From positions 186,001 to 250,000 of the forward strand of contig NZ_JACHIG010000008.1 of NCBI RefSeq assembly GCF_014203095.1: a stretch of DNA of 64,000 nt, given 5' to 3'. Shown one piece after another: positions 24,309 to 33,993 of the stretch. Origin of the DNA: Prosthecobacter vanneervenii. Its GTDB lineage: Bacteria > Verrucomicrobiota > Verrucomicrobiia > Verrucomicrobiales > Verrucomicrobiaceae. Within the stretch, counting starts at the first letter, position 1. Every line of letters begins with the position of its first letter. Under the pieces are notes generated by a model. That model had not been told where the DNA came from. It saw only the letters and a program-made list of their open reading frames with translations, and did not search any database. The position numbers were made by a program, and so were the translations under genes.

Positions 24309-26061
24309 CGTGTAATGTTAGGATGATTTCGTTCTGGCTGAAAACAGCGCCATCTTCAGCGGCACGCGCAGGCAAGTCAGAGTCGATCAACGTAATAACT
24401 GGCTGGACGTTTAGGTCGGCATATTTGCGGAGCACTGTGAGCAAGTTTTCCTTCTTGCGATCATCCAGCGATTCAAACACGCCATCGTGGTAAACAAAGC
24501 CGGGGAACTTTTCAGCAACATGGGCACGCAAGATTGCCAAATCGAAAGCCACGCAAAGCAGTTTACGGTAAGTGTGCCCCAAGTCAGCGCTAGTCGAATT
24601 GCCAGATTCATCAAGAATTTCGGCTTGGAATTCCAAATGCCCAGCCTGGTTCAATGCAACGCTAAGCAAAGCCTTTCTGTTTATTACATCCTCGACAATC
24701 TCACTGAAGTATAAGCGAATGAGTGAGAAGAGGCTCTTTTCATCTGCATTCTGCTTGTTGGTATCCTCTTCGATCTTTGCTTGGAGTTGAGTTTTCGCTT
24801 CTTTGAGAGCGCGAATCTCTGTGCGGAGTTCCTGCAACCTATGAAGTGAATCCTTCTGACGTTCCAGCGAAGTAATGTCAGCTCTCAGCGTCACCAGCTC
24901 GTCAGACACGCGCTTGTATTTATCGAATACATCGGTGGTGCTCAGAAACGAAAGTGCATCGGATCGCTTCTTGCCGAGGGATGTTAATTCGGCGTTTATT
25001 TGCTTTAGGGCACCCTCAATTTCGGTGAGTTCTTCACGCAAGTAAACGCCACGCTCTTCGGTTATAGCCTTGTTGAATTCAATAAGCTGCTGAAAGTCTT
25101 TTTTTATCTGTCCTTGAAACAATATGCCTGCTTCTTCAAACAAGCGCTTGGCTTCTTCAGGACTGAACAAGACTTGCTCCTCCTCCAGAGATGCGACAAT
25201 CTTCTTCTTATTCTGATTCAATGAATATCGCTGCGAATTCAAATCAGCGATAGTGGCATCGAAATCGTTAACCAATTGTTTGGTCTTTTCTTTGTCTTGT
25301 GAGCGAAAGTCAAAAGCAGTCAAAAGCGCAGTCTTCTTTTCGGCCTCCTGCTTTTTCAGAAGCAGTATCCCTTCAATCTTGCTGATGTCCTCAGCAGACC
25401 CCCCCAATTCTTTTTTAATTACGTCGGCGTCACTCTCCTTTTTTGAAAGCTCCTCCTCTTTCTGGTAGTGCTGCTCTAACAGTTCTCCGTCAAAGCCCAA
25501 AATGTGAGCAAGGAAAGGTTTCCATTGAGAATGTCGGGAGGCGAATTTTCGCAGATGAAATACTTCACGGAAATCATCCTGGGAACGGAGAAGGTATCCA
25601 AGGATTTTGCGAAATGCCCAAGGTTTAAGCGTTCGCCAATCGAGAAGCCCGTCGAGTAGTTCCTTGGAGCGATCAAAGGGAACATTGCAGTGATCCCAAC
25701 TTGAATCAGGTAACTCAGAGAAGTCTTGGTCGCTTGCCGAGTGTCGCTTGAAGCTAATCTGCGACGCCGCTTCGACCCCTCTCCGAACCGTGACAAACGA
25801 TCCCGCCTCCAATTCAATCTCCAGATAGAAGACAAAATCCTTGAAAATCTCTTCGTGTTTGAACAAAAAAAACTTCGGATCACGTCCTGATAAAAAGCAG
25901 AAATCAAGCAGACGCCCCAAGGTGGTTTTGCCAAGATTGTGCGTATCTTTGTTTCGATTTTCTGGCAAACGAATCTCAGCCATAACCACGTTCAAGCCTG
26001 AAACGAAATTCACGGGCGTGAAGCTATCGGGCTTGTTTGTGTAAAGTTTAGACAGCTTCAT
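24265..26061 (-). CDS. ABC-3C system SMC/RecN-like ATPase (DUF2326 type)
   Basis: A 598-residue protein: N-terminal ABC head half with the P-loop NLGKTTLGRLLDF at about 42-54, long coiled-coil arms (about 190-440, rich in E, K, L), and a C-terminal half with HTYRKLLCVAFDLAILRAH and FVYHDGVFESLDDRKKENLL, which would supply the signature and Walker B-type regions. This is the architecture of the DUF2326 ATPases of ABC-three-component (ABC-3C) conflict systems. It overlaps the middle component upstream by 14 nt and the RelE-helicase gene downstream by up to 44 nt. The protein presumably senses invading DNA and licenses the nuclease component; that is inferred from the family proposal, not shown by sequence. 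Confidence 0.85.
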   Translation of the reverse strand: MKLSKLYTNKPDSFTPVNFVSGLNVVMAEIRLPENRNKDTHNLGKTTLGRLLDFCFLSGRDPKFFLFKHEEIFKDFVFYLEIELEAGSFVTVRRGVEAASQISFKRHSASDQDFSELPDSSWDHCNVPFDRSKELLDGLLDWRTLKPWAFRKILGYLLRSQDDFREVFHLRKFASRHSQWKPFLAHILGFDGELLEQHYQKEEELSKKESDADVIKKELGGSAEDISKIEGILLLKKQEAEKKTALLTAFDFRSQDKEKTKQLVNDFDATIADLNSQRYSLNQNKKKIVASLEEEQVLFSPEEAKRLFEEAGILFQGQIKKDFQQLIEFNKAITEERGVYLREELTEIEGALKQINAELTSLGKKRSDALSFLSTTDVFDKYKRVSDELVTLRADITSLERQKDSLHRLQELRTEIRALKEAKTQLQAKIEEDTNKQNADEKSLFSLIRLYFSEIVEDVINRKALLSVALNQAGHLEFQAEILDESGNSTSADLGHTYRKLLCVAFDLAILRAHVAEKFPGFVYHDGVFESLDDRKKENLLTVLRKYADLNVQPVITLIDSDLPARAAEDGAVFSQNEIILTLHDESDQGRLFKIPSW

Positions 26062-26299
26062 TTGAAGGTCCCGTAAATTCTATTGCGTCAGTTTTTGGAA
26101 GGTAGTTAATGCGTCCCATTAAAAAGAGAAAATTCAGCGCAGGGAGAAACAAGACATCCCCTCCAGCTACGCTTTTCTTTGCGAATGAGCGCAGTTTTTC
26201 ATACTCCTCGACCCGACGAGCCTTGAGATGAACGAGCATCAGAAGTGCGACGTTAATCACCGTGCGATCTGGATGGGAATGTTTACTTGGTCTCAGCAT
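26048..26299 (-). CDS. ABC-3C middle component (MC6-like)
   Basis: An 83-residue protein beginning MLRPSKHSHPDRTVINVALL and ending in a winged-helix-like stretch (VLFLPALNFLFLMGRINYLP..). The MLRPSKHSHPDRTV start is what I remember as the hallmark of ABC-3C middle component type 6. The start at 26299 is supported by GGGGAGG 6 nt upstream, inside the end of the preceding gene, with a 17-nt overlap. An ATG further up (26320) is less likely. Middle components are thought to bridge the ATPase and the effector subunit. Confidence 0.82.
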   Translation of the reverse strand: MLRPSKHSHPDRTVINVALLMLVHLKARRVEEYEKLRSFAKKSVAGGDVLFLPALNFLFLMGRINYLPKTDAIEFTGPSNEAV

Positions 26300-27248
26300 C
26301 GCCGACCTCCCCAATGTCACAGTTCCAATACATATAGAACAGCACCACCCGCGTCAATCGCTTGTGCCCATGCTGTCTCAAGACCGCATCTCTGCCAAAG
26401 AGTAAGTCCACAAGATATTCCATCACTTCGTCAAAAGTTTGATAATCCTTGCGTTTTGCGATGATTTTCAACTGGAACTCATCGACCACAGATTCATACA
26501 TTTGAAGTAGCTTGTCGTTCTCAGGGGCCGCCAAGAATGTTCTGATCTGTGCCGTCTCCTTGAGATACCTTTTGCGCTGCGCCTCCGCATATTCTGGGGT
26601 CATGTTGTTCAGCGCGTTCTTCTTGTCGTATGAAATTCGCGGCGCTGGTGGATCGTCCAAAATCTTGCTCAATTCCTCTCTCTGAAGAGCAATAGCCTGA
26701 ACAACTTCGGCCAAATCATCTGGACTCACTATGAGGGGGGAGTCGATTGGGTCGAGGCTCGCCAGTTTTGCTGCTTCTGGAAAAAGTTTCAGCCATTTCT
26801 CCAGTTGCTCAATATCGCACAAATAGATGGATGCCTCTGGAATGCCGCACTCTTTTGAAATGTGAGCACGAATGACGCTCTCTGTGTTGCCGCCAAGACG
26901 ACGGTTTGCAAAAAGCATGTAGTGGTCCAGTTGCTTGCCGTCTCGAAGCGTCTTAATCCGACCGATCTCTTCACCAATCACGTTCTGGTTGCTTTCCGCA
27001 TTGAAGAAATCTGATTCCGAAAAACGGCGATTGTAGCCATTCGTATGCTTTGCCTGAATGATGGTGGTGCCGACCCAAGGTGCAGCCTTGCTCGGATGCA
27101 GTTCAGCGGTTCCCACAAATTTGGCGTCTCGTCCACCGTCTGGCCCCTCTGCGAATCCTTGCACCGAAATTCCGAGCAACTTTTGGCATAAGAAAACCAC
27201 GAGGTCCTCAAATTGCTTATCGCTCAAATCTTCGTATGCGTATTTCAT
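26283..27248 (-). CDS. ABC-3C effector/CTD subunit with a restriction endonuclease-like N-terminus
   Basis: A 321-residue protein. The first about 150 residues form a PD-(D/E)xK-type nuclease domain: GPDGGRDAKF (Asp at about 41) and TTIIQAKHT (QAK at about 65-67), as in Mrr-like enzymes. The C-terminal third (about 210-321, ..YEDRLKYLKET.-like helices through VVLFYMYWNCDIGEV) corresponds to the C-terminal domain used by ABC-3C systems to contact the middle component. It starts the three-gene ABC-3C cassette, 42 bp after the type III methyltransferase gene. Likely a DNA-cleaving effector. Assignment rests on the catalytic motif plus the two following genes. Confidence 0.83.
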   Translation of the reverse strand: MKYAYEDLSDKQFEDLVVFLCQKLLGISVQGFAEGPDGGRDAKFVGTAELHPSKAAPWVGTTIIQAKHTNGYNRRFSESDFFNAESNQNVIGEEIGRIKTLRDGKQLDHYMLFANRRLGGNTESVIRAHISKECGIPEASIYLCDIEQLEKWLKLFPEAAKLASLDPIDSPLIVSPDDLAEVVQAIALQREELSKILDDPPAPRISYDKKNALNNMTPEYAEAQRKRYLKETAQIRTFLAAPENDKLLQMYESVVDEFQLKIIAKRKDYQTFDEVMEYLVDLLFGRDAVLRQHGHKRLTRVVLFYMYWNCDIGEVGDAETK

Positions 27249-27290
27249 CAGGTGTTCGTCTCTGGGTCGTTTGACAGCGGATTGTAAACG

Positions 27291-30074
27291 TTAAACACGA
27301 AAAACTTTCATCACTTCGTCGCCAAGGTGATTGATGACTTTGACTGCGATGCGGCCCTTCTTCGGCTTGTCGAAGGGGCGCGAGGTGTCGCTGTTCAGCG
27401 TGGCCCACGCATCAGCATCAATCTCCGCTTTCAGCGTGGTCTTGAGTGAATTGTAGGGGTCGTTGGCACCGAGGAAATAGGCATGGCGCACGAAGAAGCT
27501 CTCTTCGTTGTAGTCGGTATCAATAAACCAGCAGGCGATGCCGTCCGCGCCATCGCTGCGAACCTCGCCGGTGTTGGGGTGGAACACGTCAACGCCGTTC
27601 ACTTTCACGCGGATTCTGCCGTCTTTCTCTGGCAGGATGGTGATGTCAGGTTCACCGAAGATGACGAACAGGTTGCCCTTGCCGGTGTTCTTGAGGTCGT
27701 CGGACATGTGAAGGTCTGCGTTCATGCGGGCCTTCAGCACGGGGATTCTTCCCAGCTTATTGAACTCGGTCGTGTGTGCCTCGAAGTTGAAGGCGCAGGC
27801 GATCAGGACATCAAAGTCAGCGTCCCCTGCTTCACGAGCTGCAAGCACGAGGTCTTGGCGCTGCACGGTTCCGAATTCCGGGCCGATGAAAATGGCGGCG
27901 CGTTTCTCCGTGTCGCCCTCCATGTAGCGTCCTTCGCCGCAAACCAGTTCACCGGGCCAAGGTGTAAGAGCGGTGAAGACAATCTTGTCTTCCTTGTGTG
28001 CCTGCTGCACGCCTGCGGCCTTGAGGTTTTCTAGAACCATCTGCGGGAAGGTCTGCTTGGCTCCATACTCGGCCTCACCCTCTTTGAGCGTGTCAATCAA
28101 CTCATCGTCTTCATCAACGCCCAGGACTCGATGCGGCGAGAGACTTTCCACTGTGAAGGGACCGGCCACGCGAACCTTCTTCTTGTCGTCGAAAGGCTTG
28201 TCGTAAAGATACTCATAGTCGCCTTTTGCCGAAATAGAGGCGTCGATTTCTTTCTGCCGTGCAATCCGTCCCTGCCACCAGTCAGAGTGCATTTTTTTTG
28301 CAGCATCCGACCACTTAGCGTCGGCCTCGCGTGGGATTTCCCACTCCTGCCAGGTCTTCTTGAGCGAGTCATTCAACGATTCGCGCAATGGTTCCAGCTT
28401 CGCTTGCCACTTCTCCCATATCACATCTATCTCTGCATTGTTGGCAATAGACTTGAGGGTGATGTGAGGGACACGCTCATAGACAAAGCCTTGGCGGATA
28501 TTTCCATGCACGGGCTGTGAACTTGGCGCGGAGCGGGTGATTTCCGCTTCCTTGAGTTGGCCTTCACGGGAGTCAGCCAGCAAATAATACGGGTAACGTG
28601 CGCCCATGATGCGGGCACGAGCCAAAGCGAGTGCAACGCGAGAGGTGTCAATTGTGATCCAGCGGCGGCCCCATTGCTCAGCGACAGCAGCGGTAGTGCC
28701 CGAACCGCAGGTCGGGTCGAGCACGAGGTCGCCTGGGTCCGTAGTCATCAAGAGACAGCGTTGAATGACCTTCGAGGTTGTCTGAACGACGTAAACCTTA
28801 TTCTGTTCTGCGGTGCCCATCGTGTCTTCCCACAGATTCGGAATGGCCACTGCGGCGAAGTCGTTGAAGAAGATTTTATAATTCACGAACTCCTTGGTTT
28901 TCAGGAGTCGGTTTGACTTCAAGAGCCTCTCCATACCGGCGGCACCTGTTTTCCAGCCGCCTTTTCGTGGCCTCAGCTTGTGCCCGTTGAGGCTGAACTC
29001 AAAGAGAGTGGATTCGCTCGCAGTTTCAGAAGTTAAAGGACCAGCCAGAAAAACTCTTTCTCCTTCCGCCAAAGCCTGTTCGCCGCTTGCCTCGCTTGCT
29101 TTGAGCGGACGAATTGTTCCGTCCATTGCCTGCACCGAACGATACCTAGCACCAGCTCCCTCACGGAGATCCTTTTCAAAGTATGCGGGCCGATATTTTG
29201 CGACTGCTGCATCTTTTGCATACCAAACGATATAGTCCGATATGTTGTCGATGTGGGCTTGTCCCATTCCACCGCTTTTCTTGGTCGTGATTAGACTAAT
29301 GAAATTAGTATCTCCAAAAACTTCATCCATTACTGCGCGCACGCGATGGACATTTTCATCGCCAATCTGCACAAAAATAGAGCCGGAGTCAGTGAGTAGG
29401 TCGCGAGCGACAGTAAGCCGGTCACGCAGGTAGGTGAGGTAGCTGTGGATACCGTCACGCCAGGTGTCGCGGAAGGCTTTGACCTGTTCTGGCTCGCGGG
29501 TGATGTGGTCGGCTTTGCCGTCTTTCACATCGCGGCTGGTCGTGGACCACTGGAAGTTGCTGTTGAACTTGATGCCGTAGGGTGGGTCGAAGTAGATGCA
29601 CTGCACACGCCCACGCAGGCCCTCGCGCTCTGCAAGGCTTGCCATGACCTGCAAGGAATCGCCGAGAATCATGCGATTGCTCCAGTTCTGGTCGTGGGCA
29701 TAGAACTCGGTCTTGTCCGCCCCCTTGGGGATGCCGTTGAAGTCGGCAAACAGGTCAGGCGTTAGCAGCCCTTCATCATGCTGGCGCTCCTTGGTTTCAC
29801 GAAGCAGGTCATCAATTAATGCCTTCGGATGAACCTTCTCCTGAATGTAGAGCGGTGGCGCATGAACCACGAGGTCACTCCAATCCTGCTCGTCCTTCCC
29901 ACGCCAGACAAGCTGAGGGTCGAGGTCGGTGTTGCGCGGATAGCGAATCTGCTTGGGGTTCTGCTGCTCGGCATGGAGCACGGATTGGAACTCGGCAGTC
30001 GGAATGTTCTTCCGCTTCGCCTCTTCGTGCGTTAGCGTTTCGACGGTCTTTGCTGTGGTCGGTTTCTTCGCCAT
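27291..30074 (-). CDS. Type III restriction-modification DNA methyltransferase (Mod)
   Basis: A 927-residue site-specific adenine or cytosine-N4 methyltransferase with DPPY at 163-166 before the SAM motif LDPTCGSGTTAAVAEQWG (near 453), i.e. the beta-class order typical of type III Mod subunits. The region between holds the specificity domain. A C-terminal extension of about 450 residues beyond the SAM motif is longer than in classical Mod proteins. The ATG at 30074 has GAAGGAAAT upstream; the longer frame (to 30191) overlaps the restriction subunit gene. It lies 1 bp downstream of the Res gene. Confidence 0.92.
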   Translation of the reverse strand: MAKKPTTAKTVETLTHEEAKRKNIPTAEFQSVLHAEQQNPKQIRYPRNTDLDPQLVWRGKDEQDWSDLVVHAPPLYIQEKVHPKALIDDLLRETKERQHDEGLLTPDLFADFNGIPKGADKTEFYAHDQNWSNRMILGDSLQVMASLAEREGLRGRVQCIYFDPPYGIKFNSNFQWSTTSRDVKDGKADHITREPEQVKAFRDTWRDGIHSYLTYLRDRLTVARDLLTDSGSIFVQIGDENVHRVRAVMDEVFGDTNFISLITTKKSGGMGQAHIDNISDYIVWYAKDAAVAKYRPAYFEKDLREGAGARYRSVQAMDGTIRPLKASEASGEQALAEGERVFLAGPLTSETASESTLFEFSLNGHKLRPRKGGWKTGAAGMERLLKSNRLLKTKEFVNYKIFFNDFAAVAIPNLWEDTMGTAEQNKVYVVQTTSKVIQRCLLMTTDPGDLVLDPTCGSGTTAAVAEQWGRRWITIDTSRVALALARARIMGARYPYYLLADSREGQLKEAEITRSAPSSQPVHGNIRQGFVYERVPHITLKSIANNAEIDVIWEKWQAKLEPLRESLNDSLKKTWQEWEIPREADAKWSDAAKKMHSDWWQGRIARQKEIDASISAKGDYEYLYDKPFDDKKKVRVAGPFTVESLSPHRVLGVDEDDELIDTLKEGEAEYGAKQTFPQMVLENLKAAGVQQAHKEDKIVFTALTPWPGELVCGEGRYMEGDTEKRAAIFIGPEFGTVQRQDLVLAAREAGDADFDVLIACAFNFEAHTTEFNKLGRIPVLKARMNADLHMSDDLKNTGKGNLFVIFGEPDITILPEKDGRIRVKVNGVDVFHPNTGEVRSDGADGIACWFIDTDYNEESFFVRHAYFLGANDPYNSLKTTLKAEIDADAWATLNSDTSRPFDKPKKGRIAVKVINHLGDEVMKVFRV

Positions 30075-30075
30075 G

Positions 30076-33000
30076 TTAATTTCCTTCGGTCGTAGCCGCG
30101 CCGGTGGCGGAATCGACCATCTTGTTAAAGTTATCTGCAACCTTGGCTGCAAAGTCGGACTCGATCTGGAAAACCTCGGTGAACTCGGCAAACGTCCATC
30201 TTCCGAAGGTCTGGAGGTGATTCACGCCGGGAACCCAATAGGTTTCCATCGTGCTTTTCTTCTCCTTGGCGTCTTCGCGACGGTAGCCTTTGATTTCGAC
30301 AACGAGGCGAAGCAGGTCGTCGGGGCCGTGCCCGTCATCAATGAGCACGATGAAGTCGGGCAGGTATTTCCTCATCGTGGAACCAAAGCGATACGGCACT
30401 TCGAGACCGAGGTTGTGGTTCTTCACATAGGCACGCACCTTTGGGTGTGCCTCTGCCACGCGGCAGAACTCGGCTTCCCAATCGCTGTCGAGGACAATCC
30501 AGTTGATGTGACAGTGAGATGAACTGGTCTCCCAAAGGTCTGTTTTCGATGTATTGAAACGAACGTGCTTGGTGGAGCCTTCGGGGTTGTAGGGATCGAG
30601 CAAAGCCTTAATGGGTCGCTCGCCGACGAAGGCCCTCGTGATTCCGGCAGTGATACGGTTGCACGCCATGTCTGCCAACTCCTGATACATGAGGAGTCCG
30701 GGGTAGGTTTCGCCCTTGCAGACAAGGCAGGTGTCCAGCCACTGCTTTGAGATGCGCTTGAGCTGGCCGAACAGGTGGAGTTTCGGTTCCTCCCCTGGGT
30801 CACGCCATTTGGTGTAGAGCAGGCGTTGCGTGACGTGGAAAAGCAGCGTGGACGGGCGCATGTCGCCAAGGTGCTTGAGGCTCATGTCGGCGGATTCGCC
30901 GATGATGCCCGCATTCTTGGTGATGGATGGGCCGACAATATCGGGGCTGAGTTCAAGAATTGAGTCTTCTGTGAATTCAGCCGTGAGCCGCTCCTCTGGA
31001 AGTTCTACGCGATAGCCTTCCACACGAGGGAAACGAATTTCGAGGGCGTCACGCTCAGGGCGAACGGCCTTGACCTGAATGGTCTGGCGCGGCGGCTGCG
31101 GCGTTGAAATGACAGGCTTCGCTGTGAAGTCGAAGGGAATGCCGAAGACATCTGCATACTCGACGTTGAAAAGCCCCTCCTCGTTCAGATCATAAGACTG
31201 ACGGCGCAAGGCTCGTCCGATAACCTGCTCGCAAAGAAGCTGCGTTCCAAACGCTCGAATGCCGAGAACGTGAGTGACGGTGTTCGCGTCCCAGCCTTCC
31301 GTGAGCATGGACACGGAAACAACACAGCGAACCGAGCCGCCAAGCTGGCCGTGCTTGCCTACGGTGTTCATCACTTCGCGAAGCAATTCCTGGTCGGTGA
31401 TGCTCTCGGCTTTGCGCTGGTCGCCTGTGCGCTCTGTGATTTCCCGGCGGAAGCGGTCAATTTCATCCGCAGCCATGCTGCGGAAATTGGTATCGAGCGC
31501 ATCGCCTGCCTCTAGCTGTTCGCTGTCGATGAGCAACGTGTTGGGACGTGGCAGCGCATTTCCTGTTGTCTCGTCAAAATTGCGGAAGAGCGCGAGCCGC
31601 CCGTTTTCGAGCGTCGTTGTCCCGTCTTCGTTGGTGCGGTGGAAGCCGCTGACAAAATCGTAAACGAGTTTTGAAATGGCGGTGTTCTGGCAAACAATGA
31701 TGAAGCAGGGCGGGACTTTGATGCCCTTTTCTTCCCAAAGGTGGAAAGTCTTCTCATAGTGGCCGTAGAGAGCTTGAAGGGCTGTTTGCAGACGTGTGGG
31801 CAGTTTGAGAGGATCAAGCTCCTCAGAGGTGCCACGGCCCTTCTTTGGCATGTCCTTCCGAATGTTCTCCCAGAGATTTCTGAACATGGGCATTTCATCG
31901 CCTGGGATGTTCTCGGCCACTGGCACGCGGGGCAGCTTCACAATGCCGCACTCAATGGCATCCATGAGCGAGAAGTCGCTCATCGTCCAAGGAAACAAGG
32001 TGCCCTCTGCGTAACCGGAACCACTCAGGAAGAATGGCGTAGCGGACAAATCGAACACGCGAGAGATGCCGAGTTTACGGTTTACGGCCTCAAGGCCGGA
32101 AATCCAGAGGCGGGCTGCTTCGCTGTTTTTCTCAGCTTCCTTTTTCTCGTCGCCCTTCAACTCCTCGTCATCTTCCTCCTTGGGCTTCTCACGGTAGCAG
32201 TGATGGGCTTCATCATTCAGGACGACGATATTCTTCAATCCCATCAAGTCAGGCATGACGCGCTGGAGCATCTGCCCTTCTGTTTCCAAAGTGTTCAGGT
32301 CTTCACCGTTCTTGCCCTTGAGCAAGGAGCGGCCTCCGGCTGAAATCTCGATGCGCTCGCGCAGCTTGAAGGCGTGATAGTTCGTGATGACGATCTTGGC
32401 GCGGTTCACGTCTTCGAGCATATCACCGGGCACCAGTTCTCGGCTGGCGTAATAGCTGTCCGGGTCGTTGGGCTGAAGGACGCGCAAGCGGTCTTTGATG
32501 GTGAGTCCGGGAGCACAAATCAGGAAGCCGCGGCTGAAGGTCTTGCTGGTCGGTCGCCGTGCTGCATTGATGGTCTGCCAAGCAATGAGCATTGCCATCA
32601 CTGTTGTTTTGCCTGCACCTGTGGCGAGTTTGAGCGCAAGGCGCATCAGTTCGGGGTTGGCATCCTTGTTTGCTGCCGCGAGGTGTTCGAGAATGGCCTT
32701 GCCGCTTTTTGAGTTCGGAGCAACCTCCGTAAGCCAGATTGCGACCTCAACGGCCTCGACCTGGCAGAAAAAGGGGCGAACACCGCTGAAATTGTGGTGC
32801 CGCCAGTGTTGAAGCAGCCGCGCCGTCTCTGGCGTCACCTGCCAAAGGCTGGGTTCTGGAAGCGCCCGCCATGCGTCAACATGCTGGCGGACCTGATTGA
32901 TGATGGATGTGGCGTCGTATTGCTGCTGCTTTGTGGACAACCCCTTCCCTTCATCGAAAACAAAGTCCTGCTGGGAGGCGACGCGCTTCCGCTTCTTGGG

Positions 33001-33147
33001 CTTGGGAATCGGAGTGATGAAATCCGCCCGTCGTCTCTGCGGGACAATTTTTTGCGTCGGCTGTCCAGATTCATCGAGTTCCCAGTGCTGCTGGGGCCTC
33101 TCGTAGGGCGAATTGAGAATCGGATGCTCGAAAAAGGGGTTGGACAT
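30076..33147 (-). CDS. Type III-like restriction endonuclease, helicase/nuclease subunit (Res)
   Basis: A 1023-residue protein: superfamily II helicase with Walker A LATGAGKTTV (near 180), DEAH-type NDEAHH (near 311) and SATPFFLSGSG, helicase C-terminal motif VIGRALRRQ (near 645), then a C-terminal PD-(D/E)xK nuclease (LPDFIVLID near 932 and LVVEIKGYRRE about 18 residues later). All motifs are intact. With the adjacent Mod gene it should form an ATP-dependent restriction system. The N-terminal start (MSNPFFEHPILNSPYERP) resembles what I recall as the BPTD_3080-type restriction enzymes. The start has AGGAA about 7 nt upstream. It is the first gene of the seven-gene defence block. Confidence 0.9.
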   Translation of the reverse strand: MSNPFFEHPILNSPYERPQQHWELDESGQPTQKIVPQRRRADFITPIPKPKKRKRVASQQDFVFDEGKGLSTKQQQYDATSIINQVRQHVDAWRALPEPSLWQVTPETARLLQHWRHHNFSGVRPFFCQVEAVEVAIWLTEVAPNSKSGKAILEHLAAANKDANPELMRLALKLATGAGKTTVMAMLIAWQTINAARRPTSKTFSRGFLICAPGLTIKDRLRVLQPNDPDSYYASRELVPGDMLEDVNRAKIVITNYHAFKLRERIEISAGGRSLLKGKNGEDLNTLETEGQMLQRVMPDLMGLKNIVVLNDEAHHCYREKPKEEDDEELKGDEKKEAEKNSEAARLWISGLEAVNRKLGISRVFDLSATPFFLSGSGYAEGTLFPWTMSDFSLMDAIECGIVKLPRVPVAENIPGDEMPMFRNLWENIRKDMPKKGRGTSEELDPLKLPTRLQTALQALYGHYEKTFHLWEEKGIKVPPCFIIVCQNTAISKLVYDFVSGFHRTNEDGTTTLENGRLALFRNFDETTGNALPRPNTLLIDSEQLEAGDALDTNFRSMAADEIDRFRREITERTGDQRKAESITDQELLREVMNTVGKHGQLGGSVRCVVSVSMLTEGWDANTVTHVLGIRAFGTQLLCEQVIGRALRRQSYDLNEEGLFNVEYADVFGIPFDFTAKPVISTPQPPRQTIQVKAVRPERDALEIRFPRVEGYRVELPEERLTAEFTEDSILELSPDIVGPSITKNAGIIGESADMSLKHLGDMRPSTLLFHVTQRLLYTKWRDPGEEPKLHLFGQLKRISKQWLDTCLVCKGETYPGLLMYQELADMACNRITAGITRAFVGERPIKALLDPYNPEGSTKHVRFNTSKTDLWETSSSHCHINWIVLDSDWEAEFCRVAEAHPKVRAYVKNHNLGLEVPYRFGSTMRKYLPDFIVLIDDGHGPDDLLRLVVEIKGYRREDAKEKKSTMETYWVPGVNHLQTFGRWTFAEFTEVFQIESDFAAKVADNFNKMVDSATGAATTEGN

Positions 33148-33279
33148 GGGCGGTTCCTGGGCGTCGGGCTGTATTCGTCGGGTTGGTGAAAAACGTCAAT
33201 GCATCCTCACCTCGGCGCATCAGTTTTCCTCTCTTAATTGTCATCGCCCGTTTAATATAGGATTTTTTGGAAATCCGAG

Positions 33280-33993
33280 TCAAGCCGCTTGGGTTGGCTG
33301 ATTGTCCTTGAGCTTAAAAGTCCGCTGAAGATCGCGATTCAAGCGGTCTTCGGCAAAGCCCAATTTGCTCAAGTCCGCTGAGGTTTCTTTAGCGTGCTCC
33401 TGCACCTCTGGGGCAAGCACCGCCTCGGCGACGATTTCCTCGGAAGCGAGCTTGGCGTTTATTGTGGTCAATTCTGCCTGTGCCGCCTGTAAAGCAACCG
33501 TCCGCTTGCTGGAATCAGATTCATGCGCCAGCACACGAATGAACTGGTCGATGTTGCCGAGGCGCATCACCAGCTCCTTTTTGGATTGAGCAGACTTGGA
33601 GAGCTTCGTCTGCTTCTGGTTCTCGTTCTCCAAGTGCTGCATCTTGGCTTCAAAATGCTTTTGGTCCCGCTGACTTTTGAAGTCGCTGACTTTCTCCGCC
33701 ATGCTCTTGACCACTGAGGCGTGCAGCAATGCAACGAAGTGCGCCACGACGAACACAATGCCAAGCCCTGCAAAGCCCCAAATATAGACCCATATTCTCG
33801 CCTTGCCGGGTTCATTGCTGTTCCACCAACGCATGATGGCATTACTCGCCTGCAACTCGGCGGAAGCCTTCTCATAGGCAGCATTGGCTTCAGGAATGAT
33901 CCATGAAGCCCACAATACGGCAAAAACAAGGAACCAAAAGATTCTTGGTCGTTTGGCTCCTTCTTCACAATCGAACAGTTCGTCGGCGCTCAT
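33280..33993 (-). CDS. Membrane protein with coiled coil (mobilization-associated, unknown)
   Basis: A 237-residue protein with two membrane helices (about 17-37 and 68-90) and a long charged coiled coil after the second (VKSMAEKVSDFKSQRDQKHFEAKMQHLENENQKQ-type heptads, about 95-135), followed by helical Ala/Glu-rich sequence. The start overlaps the stop of the next upstream gene as ATGA, so it is translated with it. It is the last of four tightly packed genes (coupling protein, membrane protein, coiled coil, this one), so I infer a role in DNA transfer; there is no recognised family. Confidence 0.7.
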   Translation of the reverse strand: MSADELFDCEEGAKRPRIFWFLVFAVLWASWIIPEANAAYEKASAELQASNAIMRWWNSNEPGKARIWVYIWGFAGLGIVFVVAHFVALLHASVVKSMAEKVSDFKSQRDQKHFEAKMQHLENENQKQTKLSKSAQSKKELVMRLGNIDQFIRVLAHESDSSKRTVALQAAQAELTTINAKLASEEIVAEAVLAPEVQEHAKETSADLSKLGFAEDRLNRDLQRTFKLKDNQPTQAA

